A stretch of 14,569 nucleotides of DNA from CAZDQL01 sp964507325. Its GTDB lineage: Bacteria; Planctomycetota; UBA1135; GCA-002686595. This document shows, piece after piece, positions 1 to 10,100 of this stretch. Under the pieces are notes generated by a model, which ran no database searches, was not told where the DNA came from, and saw only the letters and a list, made by a program, of their open reading frames with translations. The DNA lies in contig CAZDQL010000129.1 of the NCBI GenBank assembly GCA_964507325.1, positions 1 through 14,569 on the forward strand. Reading direction: 5' to 3'. The translations under genes and the position numbers were made by a program. How positions within the stretch are numbered: position 1 is the stretch's first letter; every line of letters starts with the position of its first letter.

Positions 1-143
1 CGGCCGCAGGTCTTGCAGCGGAAGCGGGGTACGGGGTGGGCGCGGCACTTGGGGGAGTAGGTGCCGCGGCGGAGGTAGAAGTGGGGCTCGGGGGCGAGGT
101 GACGGCGGCAGTCGGGGTAGGGGCAGCGGGGGGGCGTGAACAT
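1..143 (-). CDS. Zinc-ribbon transposase-like protein, N-terminal fragment cut by window edge
   Basis: Read from the ATG at 143, the first 47 codons are visible and the frame runs off the left edge. The peptide starts MFTPPRC and has two cysteine pairs: C7-x4-C12 near the start and C43-x2-C46 at the edge (FRCKTCG), with C33 and H36 between them. This layout is a zinc ribbon. The pattern 'CPxPxC ... FRCKTCGR' resembles the N-terminal zinc-binding domain of IS1/IS1595-like transposases and transposase-like proteins that occur in many copies in planctomycete-type genomes. That link is from memory of the family, and no catalytic region is visible. The start is well supported: GGAGGA lies 7 nt upstream of the ATG. 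That site sits inside an 11-bp inverted repeat (150-193), so translation may be held down. Alternative: a zinc-ribbon regulator unrelated to transposition. Confidence 0.55.
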   Translation of the reverse strand, partial: MFTPPRCPYPDCRRHLAPEPHFYLRRGTYSPKCRAHPVPRFRCKTCG

Positions 144-149
144 CGAATA

Positions 150-193
150 GTCCTCCTCTCGGCGGGCCGGTGGGCCTGCTCAGAGAGGAGGAC
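150..193 (-). promoter_or_regulatory. Inverted repeat sequestering the ribosome binding site of the zinc-ribbon gene
   Basis: Positions 150-160 and 183-193 are perfect reverse complements (11 bp) around a 22-nt loop. In the minus-strand RNA the 3' arm is GAGAGGAGGAC, which contains the Shine-Dalgarno sequence of the gene starting at 143. The 5' arm is the matching anti-SD, GTCCTCCTCTC. The loop holds a small GGCC-cacc-GGCC stem. Folding would bury the ribosome binding site. There is no U-tract after the hairpin, so it is not an ordinary intrinsic terminator. The inverted repeat is seen directly; the regulatory role is inference. Confidence 0.6.
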
Positions 194-292
194 GATCGAA
201 GTCGTTGGCGGTAACGGGTTTGCGGCGGGAGATCCTGGGGAATGCCCAACGAAGGGGGGCAGTTCATACCGCTTCTGAGGCCGGCGCTCCCG

Positions 293-949
293 CTAGCGGG
301 CCAGAGCCGCGGCGATCCGATCCACCGCCGCCTGGTCGAAGAGTGCGAAGAGCCAATCCTCGGCGGCCCCGGTCTCCATTCCCCGCGGAGGCCTGAGCGT
401 CACGTCGACGACGTGCTTCTCCGCGATCAGGATCTGCAGACTCAGGCTTCTGCCCTCCGGCTGGAGCAGTCCCTTGTGCGCTCCGTAGCCGATCTTCTCG
501 GCGTTCGGCCCCGCGGCGGCGGGATTCGCGAACATGATCGAGAGCATCTGGACCACGGGCGAGTCCACCATGACCGAGACGTCCACGCTGCCGGGCCCGT
601 CCACCTGCTGGTAGTGGCGCTCGAGGAGGTTGCCGACGCCGGCGGACAGGACCGCGATGGCGGGGTTGTCCAGCATCTTCTCCGGACTGTCCTCCTTGCG
701 GATCTTCCAGCCCTCGGGGGCGGCCGGCAGGGCGGCGCGCAGCACCTCGGTGCGCTTGGCGATGACCAGCTTCGAGCGGATCTGCAGGTTGCGCATGCAG
801 GCGCCGTAGTTCTCCGCGGCCCAGTCCTTCTTCACCTTCTCGAGGGTCGCGACGAAGCTCGGGGGGGCCTTCGGCTTGCTCCGCTCCTGGGCGGTTCCGA
901 CGAGGTGCAGGCCGGCGATGCAGAGCACGAGTAGTACGTACTTGGTCAT
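293..949 (-). CDS. Secreted protein of unknown function
   Basis: This encodes 218 residues. Residues 1-20 form a Sec-type signal peptide: MTK, then a hydrophobic VLLVLCIAGLHLVG core, with probable cleavage near GTA-QE. Cys10 is not in a lipobox (preceded by L), so a free periplasmic or exported protein is more likely than a lipoprotein. The mature part begins with a basic, Lys-rich helix-like stretch (about 30-65). After it come a 'PEGWK' segment and alternating hydrophobic strands (about 120-190) typical of a small beta-rich domain. I do not recognise a family and see no catalytic motif. The ATG at 949 is preceded by GGGAGA about 6 nt upstream, which supports this start. A 66-bp gap separates it from the glycosyltransferase upstream, and a TATAGT element in that gap could give it its own promoter. 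Its 3' end is followed by 149 bp with no other gene before the zinc-ribbon start. Confidence 0.8.
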   Translation of the reverse strand: MTKYVLLVLCIAGLHLVGTAQERSKPKAPPSFVATLEKVKKDWAAENYGACMRNLQIRSKLVIAKRTEVLRAALPAAPEGWKIRKEDSPEKMLDNPAIAVLSAGVGNLLERHYQQVDGPGSVDVSVMVDSPVVQMLSIMFANPAAAGPNAEKIGYGAHKGLLQPEGRSLSLQILIAEKHVVDVTLRPPRGMETGAAEDWLFALFDQAAVDRIAAALAR

Positions 950-994
950 TGAGGTCTCCCGGTTCCTCTGAGGTTCACTCGATCCGATCGGCCC

Positions 995-1000
995 ACTATA
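995..1000 (-). promoter_or_regulatory. Possible -10 element for the secreted-protein gene
   Basis: On the minus strand this hexamer reads TATAGT, one mismatch from the sigma-70 consensus TATAAT, and lies about 46 bp upstream of the ATG at 949. It is an AT-rich exception in GC-rich DNA. No convincing -35 hexamer lies 16-18 bp further upstream, where the end of the preceding coding region sits. This is a weak call. Confidence 0.25.
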
Positions 1001-1015
1001 GCGGAACGCTCGCGG

Positions 1016-2635
1016 CTACTGCTTGCGAGGCGCCTGCTGCACCGACAGGCCCAGCTCCCGCGCCAGACGGCGCACGGTCTGGGAGACCTCCTGCGCCTCC
1101 CTCGTGCGGCCCAGGGCGAGCAGCACCTCCACCAACTTGGAGTGCGCCGCCAGGTAGCGCGGGGCGAGCTCGATCGAGGCGCGCAGCTCCTCTTCCGCCT
1201 GCCAGTGGCGCCCCAGGCGCTCGTACTGCAGGGCCAGGTTGTAGTGGGACATGTAGGTCTCGCGCGGCTGGCCCCACGAGAGTCCGAGCGAGAGGGTCAA
1301 CACGACTCCTCCCAAGAGCGCCGCGCGCCGGCGCATCCCCCACCCTCCGGCCACGAGAGCCGCCACCCCCACCCCCGCCGGTACCGCGAGCACCGGAACC
1401 AGACAGAGGCGGAAGCGGTCGCTGACCCAGAAGAGGAGGCAGACCGCCAGGGCCGCGCCGCCGGCGATCCAGAGGGGAGCCGCCGACTTCGGGCGCGGCC
1501 GGCGCGGGCGGTGTCGCGAATGGCTGGCCTGGAGCCCCACGGCGGCCAACGCCAGCAGGAGCGGCCAGCGGCCGGGCGTCCAGCGCAGGAGGGGCGACCA
1601 GCGCCCGGCCTGGTGGTAGTTGCGCTCGGCGGGGTACTCGCGCGCCTCCAGGGTGAAGCGCAAGCGGCTCGCGCTGAGCTGGCCGAAGGCGCCGGGGTGC
1701 GCCCACGCCCAACTCAGCGCGCGCCCCCTCAGCTGGGCGGAGACCTCGGAGGCGCTGGCGGGGCGCCCCAGCTCGGCTTCGACCAGCTCGCCGAGCGCGG
1801 CGTGCATCGACGCGGGGTCCTTCACGCGCTCCACCGCCAACCCCGGGGGCAAGTGCATGCGCCCGTTGGCGCCCTCGTGGTTGCCGAGGTAGAGGTTGGC
1901 GCCCGCCGAGGTGGTGATCAGCACCGGCTCCCCGCTGGCGGCCAGGTTGTGGGCCAGGCTCGGCACCAGGGCCAAGAGCGCCCCCAGGGCGAAGCGACCC
2001 GCGCAGCGGAGCCGCTGCCCGCGCGGCCCCAGGGCCGCCCACAGCGCCAGCCCCACCAAGGCCAGCAGGAAGTAGTTGCGCGCCAGGGTCGCCAGCCCAC
2101 TCGCCAATCCGCCCCAGAACCAACGACGCTCGCCGGCGGGACGCACGAGCAACAGCAGGGCGGTCCAGACCAGGGCCAGGTGCAAGGTCTCGCTGAGCAG
2201 GTTCTCGGTGAAGAAGACCAGGGGCCCGTGGATCGCGACCAGGACCCCGGCGGCGATCCCCGCGCTGCGCCCGGCCAGGCGCGCGGCCACCACGGCCACC
2301 ATCCCGGCGGTCAGGGCGGAGAGCAGGAGCTGCAGGCAGATCCAGACCAGGGGCAGCGCCCCGCAGAGGGAGTAGGTCACCCCCAGGAGGTAGGGGAAGA
2401 GGGGCGCCAGGAAGAAGGGCCGGTCGGCGACCCACTCCCCCCCCGCCAACCGCAGGGCCCAGTCGTGGTAGTAGCGCTCGTCCACCACGAGTCCCCCGAA
2501 GAAGGGGCTGGCGGAGGCGGCACAGGCCAGGTTGACGCCGCGCAGGAGCAGGGCTCCGAGCACGATCCAGGCCCAGGTTGCGCGACCCAGACGGGGAGCG
2601 TCCGTGGTCTCGGTCCGCTGGTCGTCGGCGGTCAT
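1016..2635 (-). CDS. GT39/PMT-like membrane glycosyltransferase with C-terminal TPRs
   Basis: A polytopic membrane protein of 539 residues. It fits the GT-C glycosyltransferases of family 39 (PMT_2/ArnT-like), which move sugars from polyprenyl-phosphate donors to acceptors on the outer face of the cytoplasmic membrane. The first hydrophobic segment (about 21-40) is followed by the periplasmic loop 'VVDERYYHDWA', whose Asp52-Glu53 correspond to the catalytic acidic pair of the family. 'FFLAPLFPYLLG' (about 74-85) and 'LITTSAGANLYLGNHEGANG' in the middle are typical of the TPR-bearing subgroup. Many further transmembrane segments follow. The last ~80 residues (from 'SHYNLALQYERLG') make two TPR-like helical pairs. 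Start: ATG at 2635; an in-frame GTG directly before it (2638) is equally possible. No clear Shine-Dalgarno is present, and the epimerase stop lies 24 bp upstream, so translation may depend on coupling. Substrate unknown. Confidence 0.85.
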   Translation of the reverse strand: MTADDQRTETTDAPRLGRATWAWIVLGALLLRGVNLACAASASPFFGGLVVDERYYHDWALRLAGGEWVADRPFFLAPLFPYLLGVTYSLCGALPLVWICLQLLLSALTAGMVAVVAARLAGRSAGIAAGVLVAIHGPLVFFTENLLSETLHLALVWTALLLLVRPAGERRWFWGGLASGLATLARNYFLLALVGLALWAALGPRGQRLRCAGRFALGALLALVPSLAHNLAASGEPVLITTSAGANLYLGNHEGANGRMHLPPGLAVERVKDPASMHAALGELVEAELGRPASASEVSAQLRGRALSWAWAHPGAFGQLSASRLRFTLEAREYPAERNYHQAGRWSPLLRWTPGRWPLLLALAAVGLQASHSRHRPRRPRPKSAAPLWIAGGAALAVCLLFWVSDRFRLCLVPVLAVPAGVGVAALVAGGWGMRRRAALLGGVVLTLSLGLSWGQPRETYMSHYNLALQYERLGRHWQAEEELRASIELAPRYLAAHSKLVEVLLALGRTREAQEVSQTVRRLARELGLSVQQAPRKQ

Positions 2636-2659
2636 CACCCGGGAGAGGGTACGGGACGC

Positions 2660-3358
2660 TCAGTCGCTGGCCAGGGCTCGCTGCAAGGCGGCGGGTGGGG
2701 CCCCGATCGAGAAGACCCGCACCTCGCCCGTCCAGTGGTGGGCGCCGGCGGCGTCGAAGCCCCGCTTGCGGGCCACGAAGGTGAAGGTGTAGTCCGCGAG
2801 CACGCAGGGATCCGCGGGGAGGCCGTTGTCGCAGTCCAGCCCCGACGGCAGGTCGATCGCCACCACGGGCGCCCCCCCGGCGGCGCGCGCCGCGTTCAGC
2901 GCCATGACGACGGGGACCAGGTCGGAGCGCAGCTCCCCCTGGAAGCCCGTCCCGAGCAGCGCGTCGACCAGGACGGAGGCCCCTTCCCAGGCTGCGGCCG
3001 CCCGCGGGAGGGCCTCGGGGGGACGCAGGTCCTCGACGCCGAGCCCCATGGTGTCGACCACGGCGCGGTTCGTCGCCGCGTCCCCGCTGAGCTCTGCGGC
3101 ACCCTTGGTGGAGTAGAGGCGCACCTCGAGGCCGCGGCAGACCAGTTGCCGCGCAATCACGTACCCGTCCCCCCCGTTGTTGCCCCCCCCGCAGACGATC
3201 ACCACCGGCCCCGGCCGGCGCTCCGCGATCGGGATCAAGGCGCGCGTGGCGTTCAAGCCGGCGTTCTCCATCAAGACGATCCCGGGCAGCGCGAAGTCCT
3301 CGATGGCGATCCGGTCCACGTCGCGCACCTGGGCGCGGGTCAGGCTGGGGGAGATCAT
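2660..3358 (-). CDS. nnrE: NAD(P)H-hydrate epimerase (stand-alone YjeF_N domain)
   Basis: A cytosolic enzyme of 232 residues that interconverts R and S forms of hydrated NAD(P)H (EC 5.1.99.6), so that a dehydratase can restore NAD(P)H damaged by heat or enzyme side reactions. Family signatures in order: 'LTRAQVRDVDR' near the N-terminus, 'GIVLMENAG' (about 28-36), the nucleotide loop 'GGGNNGGDGYVIARQL' (about 57-72), 'DALLGTGFQGELR', the catalytic segment 'AIDLPSGLDCDNG', and 'FTFVARKRGFD'. Length matches the epimerase domain alone; the ADP-dependent dehydratase that is fused in E. coli-type proteins is absent and is not elsewhere in this window. The ATG at 3358 overlaps the upstream stop as ATGA, which argues for translational coupling. 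The frame stays open well upstream to about 4258, but that part lies opposite conserved sequence in another frame and is not coding. No Shine-Dalgarno is visible. Confidence 0.92.
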   Translation of the reverse strand: MISPSLTRAQVRDVDRIAIEDFALPGIVLMENAGLNATRALIPIAERRPGPVVIVCGGGNNGGDGYVIARQLVCRGLEVRLYSTKGAAELSGDAATNRAVVDTMGLGVEDLRPPEALPRAAAAWEGASVLVDALLGTGFQGELRSDLVPVVMALNAARAAGGAPVVAIDLPSGLDCDNGLPADPCVLADYTFTFVARKRGFDAAGAHHWTGEVRVFSIGAPPAALQRALASD

Positions 3359-4590
3359 GGGCGTCGTCGGAAGAGGAGGTAGTCGGCGGCTCCACCCTCG
3401 GAGAGGTCCGCGAGGTCGGGCTCCAGATCGGTCCATCCCTCGACACTGAAGCGTTCGATGGGGTAGTAGCTGCGCGCCAGGTCGCCACTCGAGCGCAGGC
3501 CCAGTATCTCCGGGGGTCGCGCGCGCAGGAGCACGAACTCGGCTTCCCGCTCCCCGAGGCGGCGCGCCACGACCGCCGGCTCTCGACCGGCGTCCAGGAC
3601 GACCCCCCCCACGAACCAGCCGGCGGTCCCCAGCTCGCTGGCCAACAGGTGGTGGGGCCCCTCGGCCTGCCGGACTTCCCGCGACCAGTTCCTGAGAGGG
3701 CGCCACACCCGCTCCGCCAGCGCGTCGCGATCCGCGCTCTGACCCAGGACGCCCAGCGTCGCGGCGGCGAGGGTCAGGGGCCCTGCACAGGCCGGGACCA
3801 GGGCGCGCGGCGATCGGGTCACGAGGGACGACAGGGGCCGCTCGAGGAGCAGGGCCAAGAGCCACAGCGCCCCCGCCGCGAGCAGGTAACCGGAACGCGC
3901 CGCGTCCAGGGAGGGGAGCCAAGCGACCGAGAGGAAGGCGGGCCAGAGGCTCGAGACCCCCCACGCCCCGGCGGCGACGAAGAGCGCCCCGGCCAGCGCC
4001 GGATCGCGCCTCCAGCGCCGCCAGCGGACGGCGGGGATCAGGCACAGCGCCGCCTCCGGTCGAGCCAATCCCGCCAGGATCCCCAAGGCACCGGCGGCGA
4101 AGCTCGCTCGCCACGCGCCGGCGCTGAGGGAGGCCGCCGCCAAGGCCAGCGCGATCGGGGCGGACGCCCCCCCCAGCGAGACCCGCGCCAGGAGGGGCCA
4201 AGCGACGAGCCCCGTCACCACGAGCCACACCAGGGCGGGGCGGCGGGCGAAGTGGCACGCCAGGAGGGTCACCGCCAAGAGCTCAGCCAGGAGGTTCAGG
4301 CCGCCGGCGGCGGCTCCGGGCTCCCAGCCGATCCGGGCCGCGGCGGCCAGGAGCCCGACCTGCAGCGGGCTCTCCAGCACGAGGTCGGGCTGCAGGTCGG
4401 CCCCCTCCCCCGGGTTGTAGCGCAGTCCATCACCCCGGGCCGCGTTGGCCGCCAGGCGACAGGTGACGAAGGTCGAGTCGTAGGGGACCACCCGTCGCGC
4501 CGCCACCAGGCGCGAGGCCGCCAGGGCCGCGAGCAAGAGCAGCAGGGCCCAGATCGGCAACCGGGCCCGGAGGGCCCCGTCAGGATCCAT
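3355..4590 (-). CDS. Polytopic membrane protein, divergent GT-C glycosyltransferase-like
   Basis: It has 411 residues. After a short basic N-terminus and a first transmembrane helix (about 12-30) comes 'VPYDSTFVTCRLAANAARGD' and then 'GLRYNPGE' (to about residue 62). This parallels the 'DDAYIS-FRYA-N-GHGLVFNPGE' loop of a large GT-C family of membrane glycosyl/arabinosyltransferase-like proteins. The usual DD is reduced here to one Asp (D38), so activity is uncertain. Many hydrophobic helices follow (about 80-290). A soluble C-terminal part of ~110 residues contains 'LLASELGTAGWFVGG' and 'FVLLRARPPEI', echoing the C-terminal domain of the same family. The ATG at 4590 has GAGGTG about 5 nt upstream. 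The start overlaps the lipoprotein stop by 11 bp, and the stop overlaps the epimerase start by 4 bp, so it belongs to the operon. A family-level call only; acceptor and donor unknown. Confidence 0.75.
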   Translation of the reverse strand: MDPDGALRARLPIWALLLLLAALAASRLVAARRVVPYDSTFVTCRLAANAARGDGLRYNPGEGADLQPDLVLESPLQVGLLAAAARIGWEPGAAAGGLNLLAELLAVTLLACHFARRPALVWLVVTGLVAWPLLARVSLGGASAPIALALAAASLSAGAWRASFAAGALGILAGLARPEAALCLIPAVRWRRWRRDPALAGALFVAAGAWGVSSLWPAFLSVAWLPSLDAARSGYLLAAGALWLLALLLERPLSSLVTRSPRALVPACAGPLTLAAATLGVLGQSADRDALAERVWRPLRNWSREVRQAEGPHHLLASELGTAGWFVGGVVLDAGREPAVVARRLGEREAEFVLLRARPPEILGLRSSGDLARSYYPIERFSVEGWTDLEPDLADLSEGGAADYLLFRRRP

Positions 4591-5320
4591 AGACCACCTC
4601 GATCTCGACCCCCTGCTGGAAGTCCACGCGGATCGACTCCAGCTCGAGTCGGCCGAAGTGCGGGTGCCAGGCCTCCACGTCCCACGTGCCGGGCGGCACC
4701 CCTTCGATCGAGAAGCGCCCCTGCCGATCGCTGACCGCGAACCAAGGGTGCTCCACCACCAGAATCCAGGCCTCCATCCAGGGGTGCAGATCGCAGGTCA
4801 GCTTCAGCGGCTCAGGCGCGGTCAGGGGCGGCAGGGTGAGCACCTCGCCGTCGGGCGCGATCATCTGGTTCTGACCCTCGTTGCGCACCGCGCTCAGGTG
4901 CACGTTGTGGACGATCGGGTCGCTGTTGGCCACCTTGACCTGGCGCCCCACCTGCACGGCGCAAACGTGCGGGACGAAGACGCAGCACTCCTGGTCGATC
5001 ACCAGCGGCTCGGTCGGGGGGGGCGGCGCGGCCGCGGTCCCGATCAGGGTGATGACGACGTCCGCCAGCCGGCCGTCCTCGACGATCACCTGTTCGTCGA
5101 GGGGAGCCTCGGCGTCGGGGTCCAGGCAGCCCGCCGTGTCGGCCAGTGCCCGCAGGGGGCGGCGTGTGGGGGCTTCCCCGTCGAAGCGCACCACTCCCGA
5201 GACCCGGCCCGCGGGCGACCGCTCGCCCGCCTCGCTCTCCGGGGAGACGGGGGAGCTTCCGCCACAACCCACGATCGCGACGAGAGCGAGGAGGATCGGA
5301 CCGGACGTGCTGCGACTCAT
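4580..5320 (-). CDS. Cupredoxin-domain lipoprotein (MauL/methylamine-utilization-like)
   Basis: It has 246 residues. The signal peptide (1-18) ends in the lipobox 'AIVGC', so Cys19 would be lipidated and anchor the protein to a membrane. A first beta domain (about 37-95, 'GRVSGVVRFDGEAP ... VVITLIG') is followed by a cupredoxin-like fold. 'FVPHVCAVQVGRQVKVANSD' and 'PIVHNVH' (about 115-141) lead to 'LTCDLHPWM' (174-182). His138 or His141 with Cys176, His179 and Met182 make a type-1 copper site in the spacing C-x2-H-x2-M. The C-terminus (about 190-225, 'FAVSDRQGRFSIEGVPPGTW', 'EAWHP') is a carboxypeptidase-regulatory-like beta sandwich, as usual for this family. Known relatives are annotated methylamine utilization or plastocyanin-like proteins; an electron-transfer role outside the cytoplasm is inferred. 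No methylamine dehydrogenase genes are nearby. No clear Shine-Dalgarno precedes the ATG at 5320. The 37-bp gap to the RNase stop and the 11-bp overlap downstream place it mid-operon. Confidence 0.85.
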   Translation of the reverse strand: MSRSTSGPILLALVAIVGCGGSSPVSPESEAGERSPAGRVSGVVRFDGEAPTRRPLRALADTAGCLDPDAEAPLDEQVIVEDGRLADVVITLIGTAAAPPPPTEPLVIDQECCVFVPHVCAVQVGRQVKVANSDPIVHNVHLSAVRNEGQNQMIAPDGEVLTLPPLTAPEPLKLTCDLHPWMEAWILVVEHPWFAVSDRQGRFSIEGVPPGTWDVEAWHPHFGRLELESIRVDFQQGVEIEVVYGS

Positions 5321-5357
5321 GGCGCTGGAGGCGGGGTGGATTTCCAGGCTACGACGG

Positions 5358-7130
<1,773 letters not shown>

Positions 7131-7133
7131 GGA

Positions 7134-10100
7134 CTACCTGGGAGTCCGCCCGGCCTTCCCCGTGGTACCCGTTCCGATCAGCACGACCTCGAGGGTGGTG
7201 AAGTCGCCGCGCAGCTGGAATCGGAGGCGGTTCTCCCCGGACTCGGCGGGTGAGAAGGAGACGGGGATCTCCAGTGCCTCTCCGGCGGGCAGGGTGAGGG
7301 CGACCTCGTGGTCCACCGTCGAGCTGCCCCCGGAGTAGGTGACCCCGTCGATCTGCACCTGGAAAGCACAACCCGAGCCCGTGCAGGTCTCGTCCAGGAG
7401 GAAGGTGATCCCCTCCAGCTCGGCATCCGCCAGCCCGGCGTTGGTCACCGTCAGGAGCTCGTGGCCCTGCTCGCCGGTCGCGAGGCTTCCGAAGTCGAGC
7501 GTGGTCGCGTCGGACTCGAGCAAGGGCACCGAGCGCACCTCGATCGCCGCGACCAGCGCCTCTCCGACCACCGCGTCGAAGTCGATCTCGAGCTGGCCCC
7601 CGGTCACGTCGACCCGCAGGGGCCCACTGTCCCAGGGGACCAGGGGGCCGGCGACGACGGCCAGATCGAGGTCGTCCAGCGTCAGGATCCCCTCCAGGGA
7701 GACGTCGAAGACCCGTTGCAGCGCCCCGGTTGCCTCGAGCTCGGCGAAGTGCAGCGTCACGTCGTAGGCGCCGTCGGGCAGGGGGAAGCAGTACCCGAAG
7801 GCGGTTCCCACGCGCGCCACGGCGTAGAGGGGATCGTCCCCGCTGCCGGGCAGGTCGCCGCCGTAGGTCAGGTAGGCGCTCGCCCCGGTGCAGCCGTGGT
7901 CCCGCGCCCAGAAGCGCTCCTGGAGATCGACGTACTCGTCGGGACCGGCGTTCATCACCACCTCGGCGCCCCGGGGGCCGAGGGCGGTGGCCTGCAGGTC
8001 CACGGTGCTGGGGGGGTCCCCCGTGGGGCTCTGCACGAGCCGCGCCACGGCGTTGCGTGGTCCCCCCTCCTGGGGAGCGTAGTCCACCTCGAAGGTCACG
8101 GAATCCCCCGGCAGGAGCTCGACCGGCAGGGGGACGGCGGGGGTCACCGAGTAGTCCTCGGGGTGTTCCCCCTCCAGGACCACGCCGGTGAGCTCGATCG
8201 CCAGCTCCTGGGTGTTGGTGACGACCACCTGGCGTGGGCCGTCGCTCTCCCCGACCCTGACCTGCGGGTAGAGGAACTCCTGGACGTCGGTCCTGAGGCC
8301 GGGGATCCTGAGCTCCGACTCGAACTCATCGTCCTTGATGCGTAGACGGTGCTCGATGAGCGCACCCGGGGAAGCGTTCGAGAGCCCCCCGCTGTCGATC
8401 CAGAGGTGCACCCGCTCGGTGAACTCCTTCTCCCCATCGTCCACCACGGTGACCAGGATCTCCTGCGAGAGCGATCCCGCGGGAATCACGAGCGGGGAGG
8501 CGCTGATGGTGTAGTCCGCGCCGGGCTCCGCCGTGCCCGTGTGGTAGAAGGGCACGGTCACGTCCAGCCCCGACACGGCCGACAGCGAGACGCCGACCCC
8601 CACGAGGCCCGCGGACTCCTCGACGATCTGGAAGTGCGTCTTGAAGCCGACGGAGGGAGGCGGATCGTCGTCGCTCACCGTCAGGACGTGCACAGCGGTC
8701 GCGCCGGCCTCCGCACCCGTCGGCACCCCGAGGGTCAGGATCACGGTCTCGTCCGCCTCGTGCAGAGCGTCGGCGATCAGAGCGACGGGGACCTCGGCCG
8801 TCAGCATCCCCTGGGGGATCGCCACCGGGTTGACCTCCAGGGCGAAGTCCTTGTCCGCGGTGGCGCTGCCGGAGACGAAGAGCGGCACGAGCACGTCGGT
8901 CCCCGAAACGACCGACAGCTGCAGGGTGGCGGCCGCCTGGCCCAGCCCCTCACCCACCGACTGGGACTCGTCGACGAAGGAGAGGGTCGGAGGAGGATCG
9001 TCGCTGGTCAGGGTCAGGGTGTGCGCAGGGATGGCCCCCAGGGTGGCGTTGGTCGGTTCCCCCAGGGTGATCTCGATCGCCTCGTCCCCTTCGTAGAGGA
9101 AGTCGTCGACGGGAGCGACCATCAGCTCGAGCCCCGGCGCCCCGGCCGGGATCACCAGGGGACTGGCATCGACGGAGAAGTCGTCGGGGCTGGTCGCCGT
9201 GCCGGTGATGGTGTAGGGCACGCTCACGTCGAGCCCCGAGGGGTGCGAGAGGACGACGCCGATCGCCAACTGCCCGGCGCCCTCCGAGGCCACCAGGCTG
9301 TCCTGGGCGAAGGAGACGCTGGGGGGCGGATCATCGTCCTGCAGGGTGACCGTGTGGCTGGTCTGCGCCCCCAGGGTCGCGTGGGCCGGCGTCTCCAGCA
9401 GGAGCTCGATCGTCTCGTCGCCCTCGGGCAGGGCGTCGTCGACGATCGCGAATTGCAGCAGGCCTTCCGTGGAGCCGGCGTCGATCACCAGCTCCTCACC
9501 GGGAGCGCTGTAGTCCTCCGGATCCCGGGCGTCGCCGCCGAGGGTGAAGGGCACCGTCACGTCGAGCCCCGAGGCCTCGGAGAGCCGCACCCCGACCTGC
9601 ACGTTGCCGACCCCCTCCCCGGGGCTCTGGGAGAGGAGCTCGAACTCGACCGAAGGGGGCGAGTCGTCGTCGGTCAGGGTGACCGTCCGCTGGTCGATGA
9701 TCCCCAGGCTCGCGTTCCTGGGCGTACCCAGGGTGAGCACCACCGTCTCGTCCTCTTCGTCCAGGGCGTCGTCGACGATCGAGAGCACCAACTGGGTCGA
9801 GGATTCCCCGGCCGGGATGACGACCGGCGAGGGGGTCAAGCCGTAGTCCTCGGGATCCCCCGCGCTGCCACTGACGGTGAAGGGCACGGTCACTTCCAGA
9901 CCGGCGGTCGCGGAGAGCTCGATGACGATCGTCTCACTGCCCTGGAACTCGTCCACCGTGGTGCTCGAGGTTCCGAAGGACACGTCCGGGGGGGCGTCCT
10001 GATCGCGGAGCGTGAGGGTGTGCTGGGCCGTGCCCCCGAGCGTCGCGTGGGTGGGCGCGCCCAGGGTGAACACCGCCGTCTCGTCCTCCTCGTGCAGCAG

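Noticed and set aside
920..949. Lipoprotein signal around Cys10 of the 218-aa secreted protein
   Set aside because: The residue before Cys is Leu and the Cys lies in the middle of the hydrophobic core, so the lipobox rule is not met.
3183..3190. C8/G8 homopolymers in the epimerase (3183-3190) and GT-C-like gene (3603-3610) as phase-variation tracts
   Set aside because: The first encodes the conserved GGGNNGG loop and the second glycine in a GC-rich gene; both frames are intact. Glycine codon bias explains them without switching.
996..3488. An 830-codon minus-strand open frame spanning the GT39 and epimerase genes in another frame
   Set aside because: It is frame-shifted relative to both recognisable proteins, and its product is Arg/Gly/Pro-rich without motifs.
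3359..4258. Long N-terminal extension of the epimerase frame
   Set aside because: The extension overlaps the GT-C-like gene in a different frame and is low-complexity. The YjeF_N domain begins exactly at the ATG at 3358, which forms a standard ATGA overlap.
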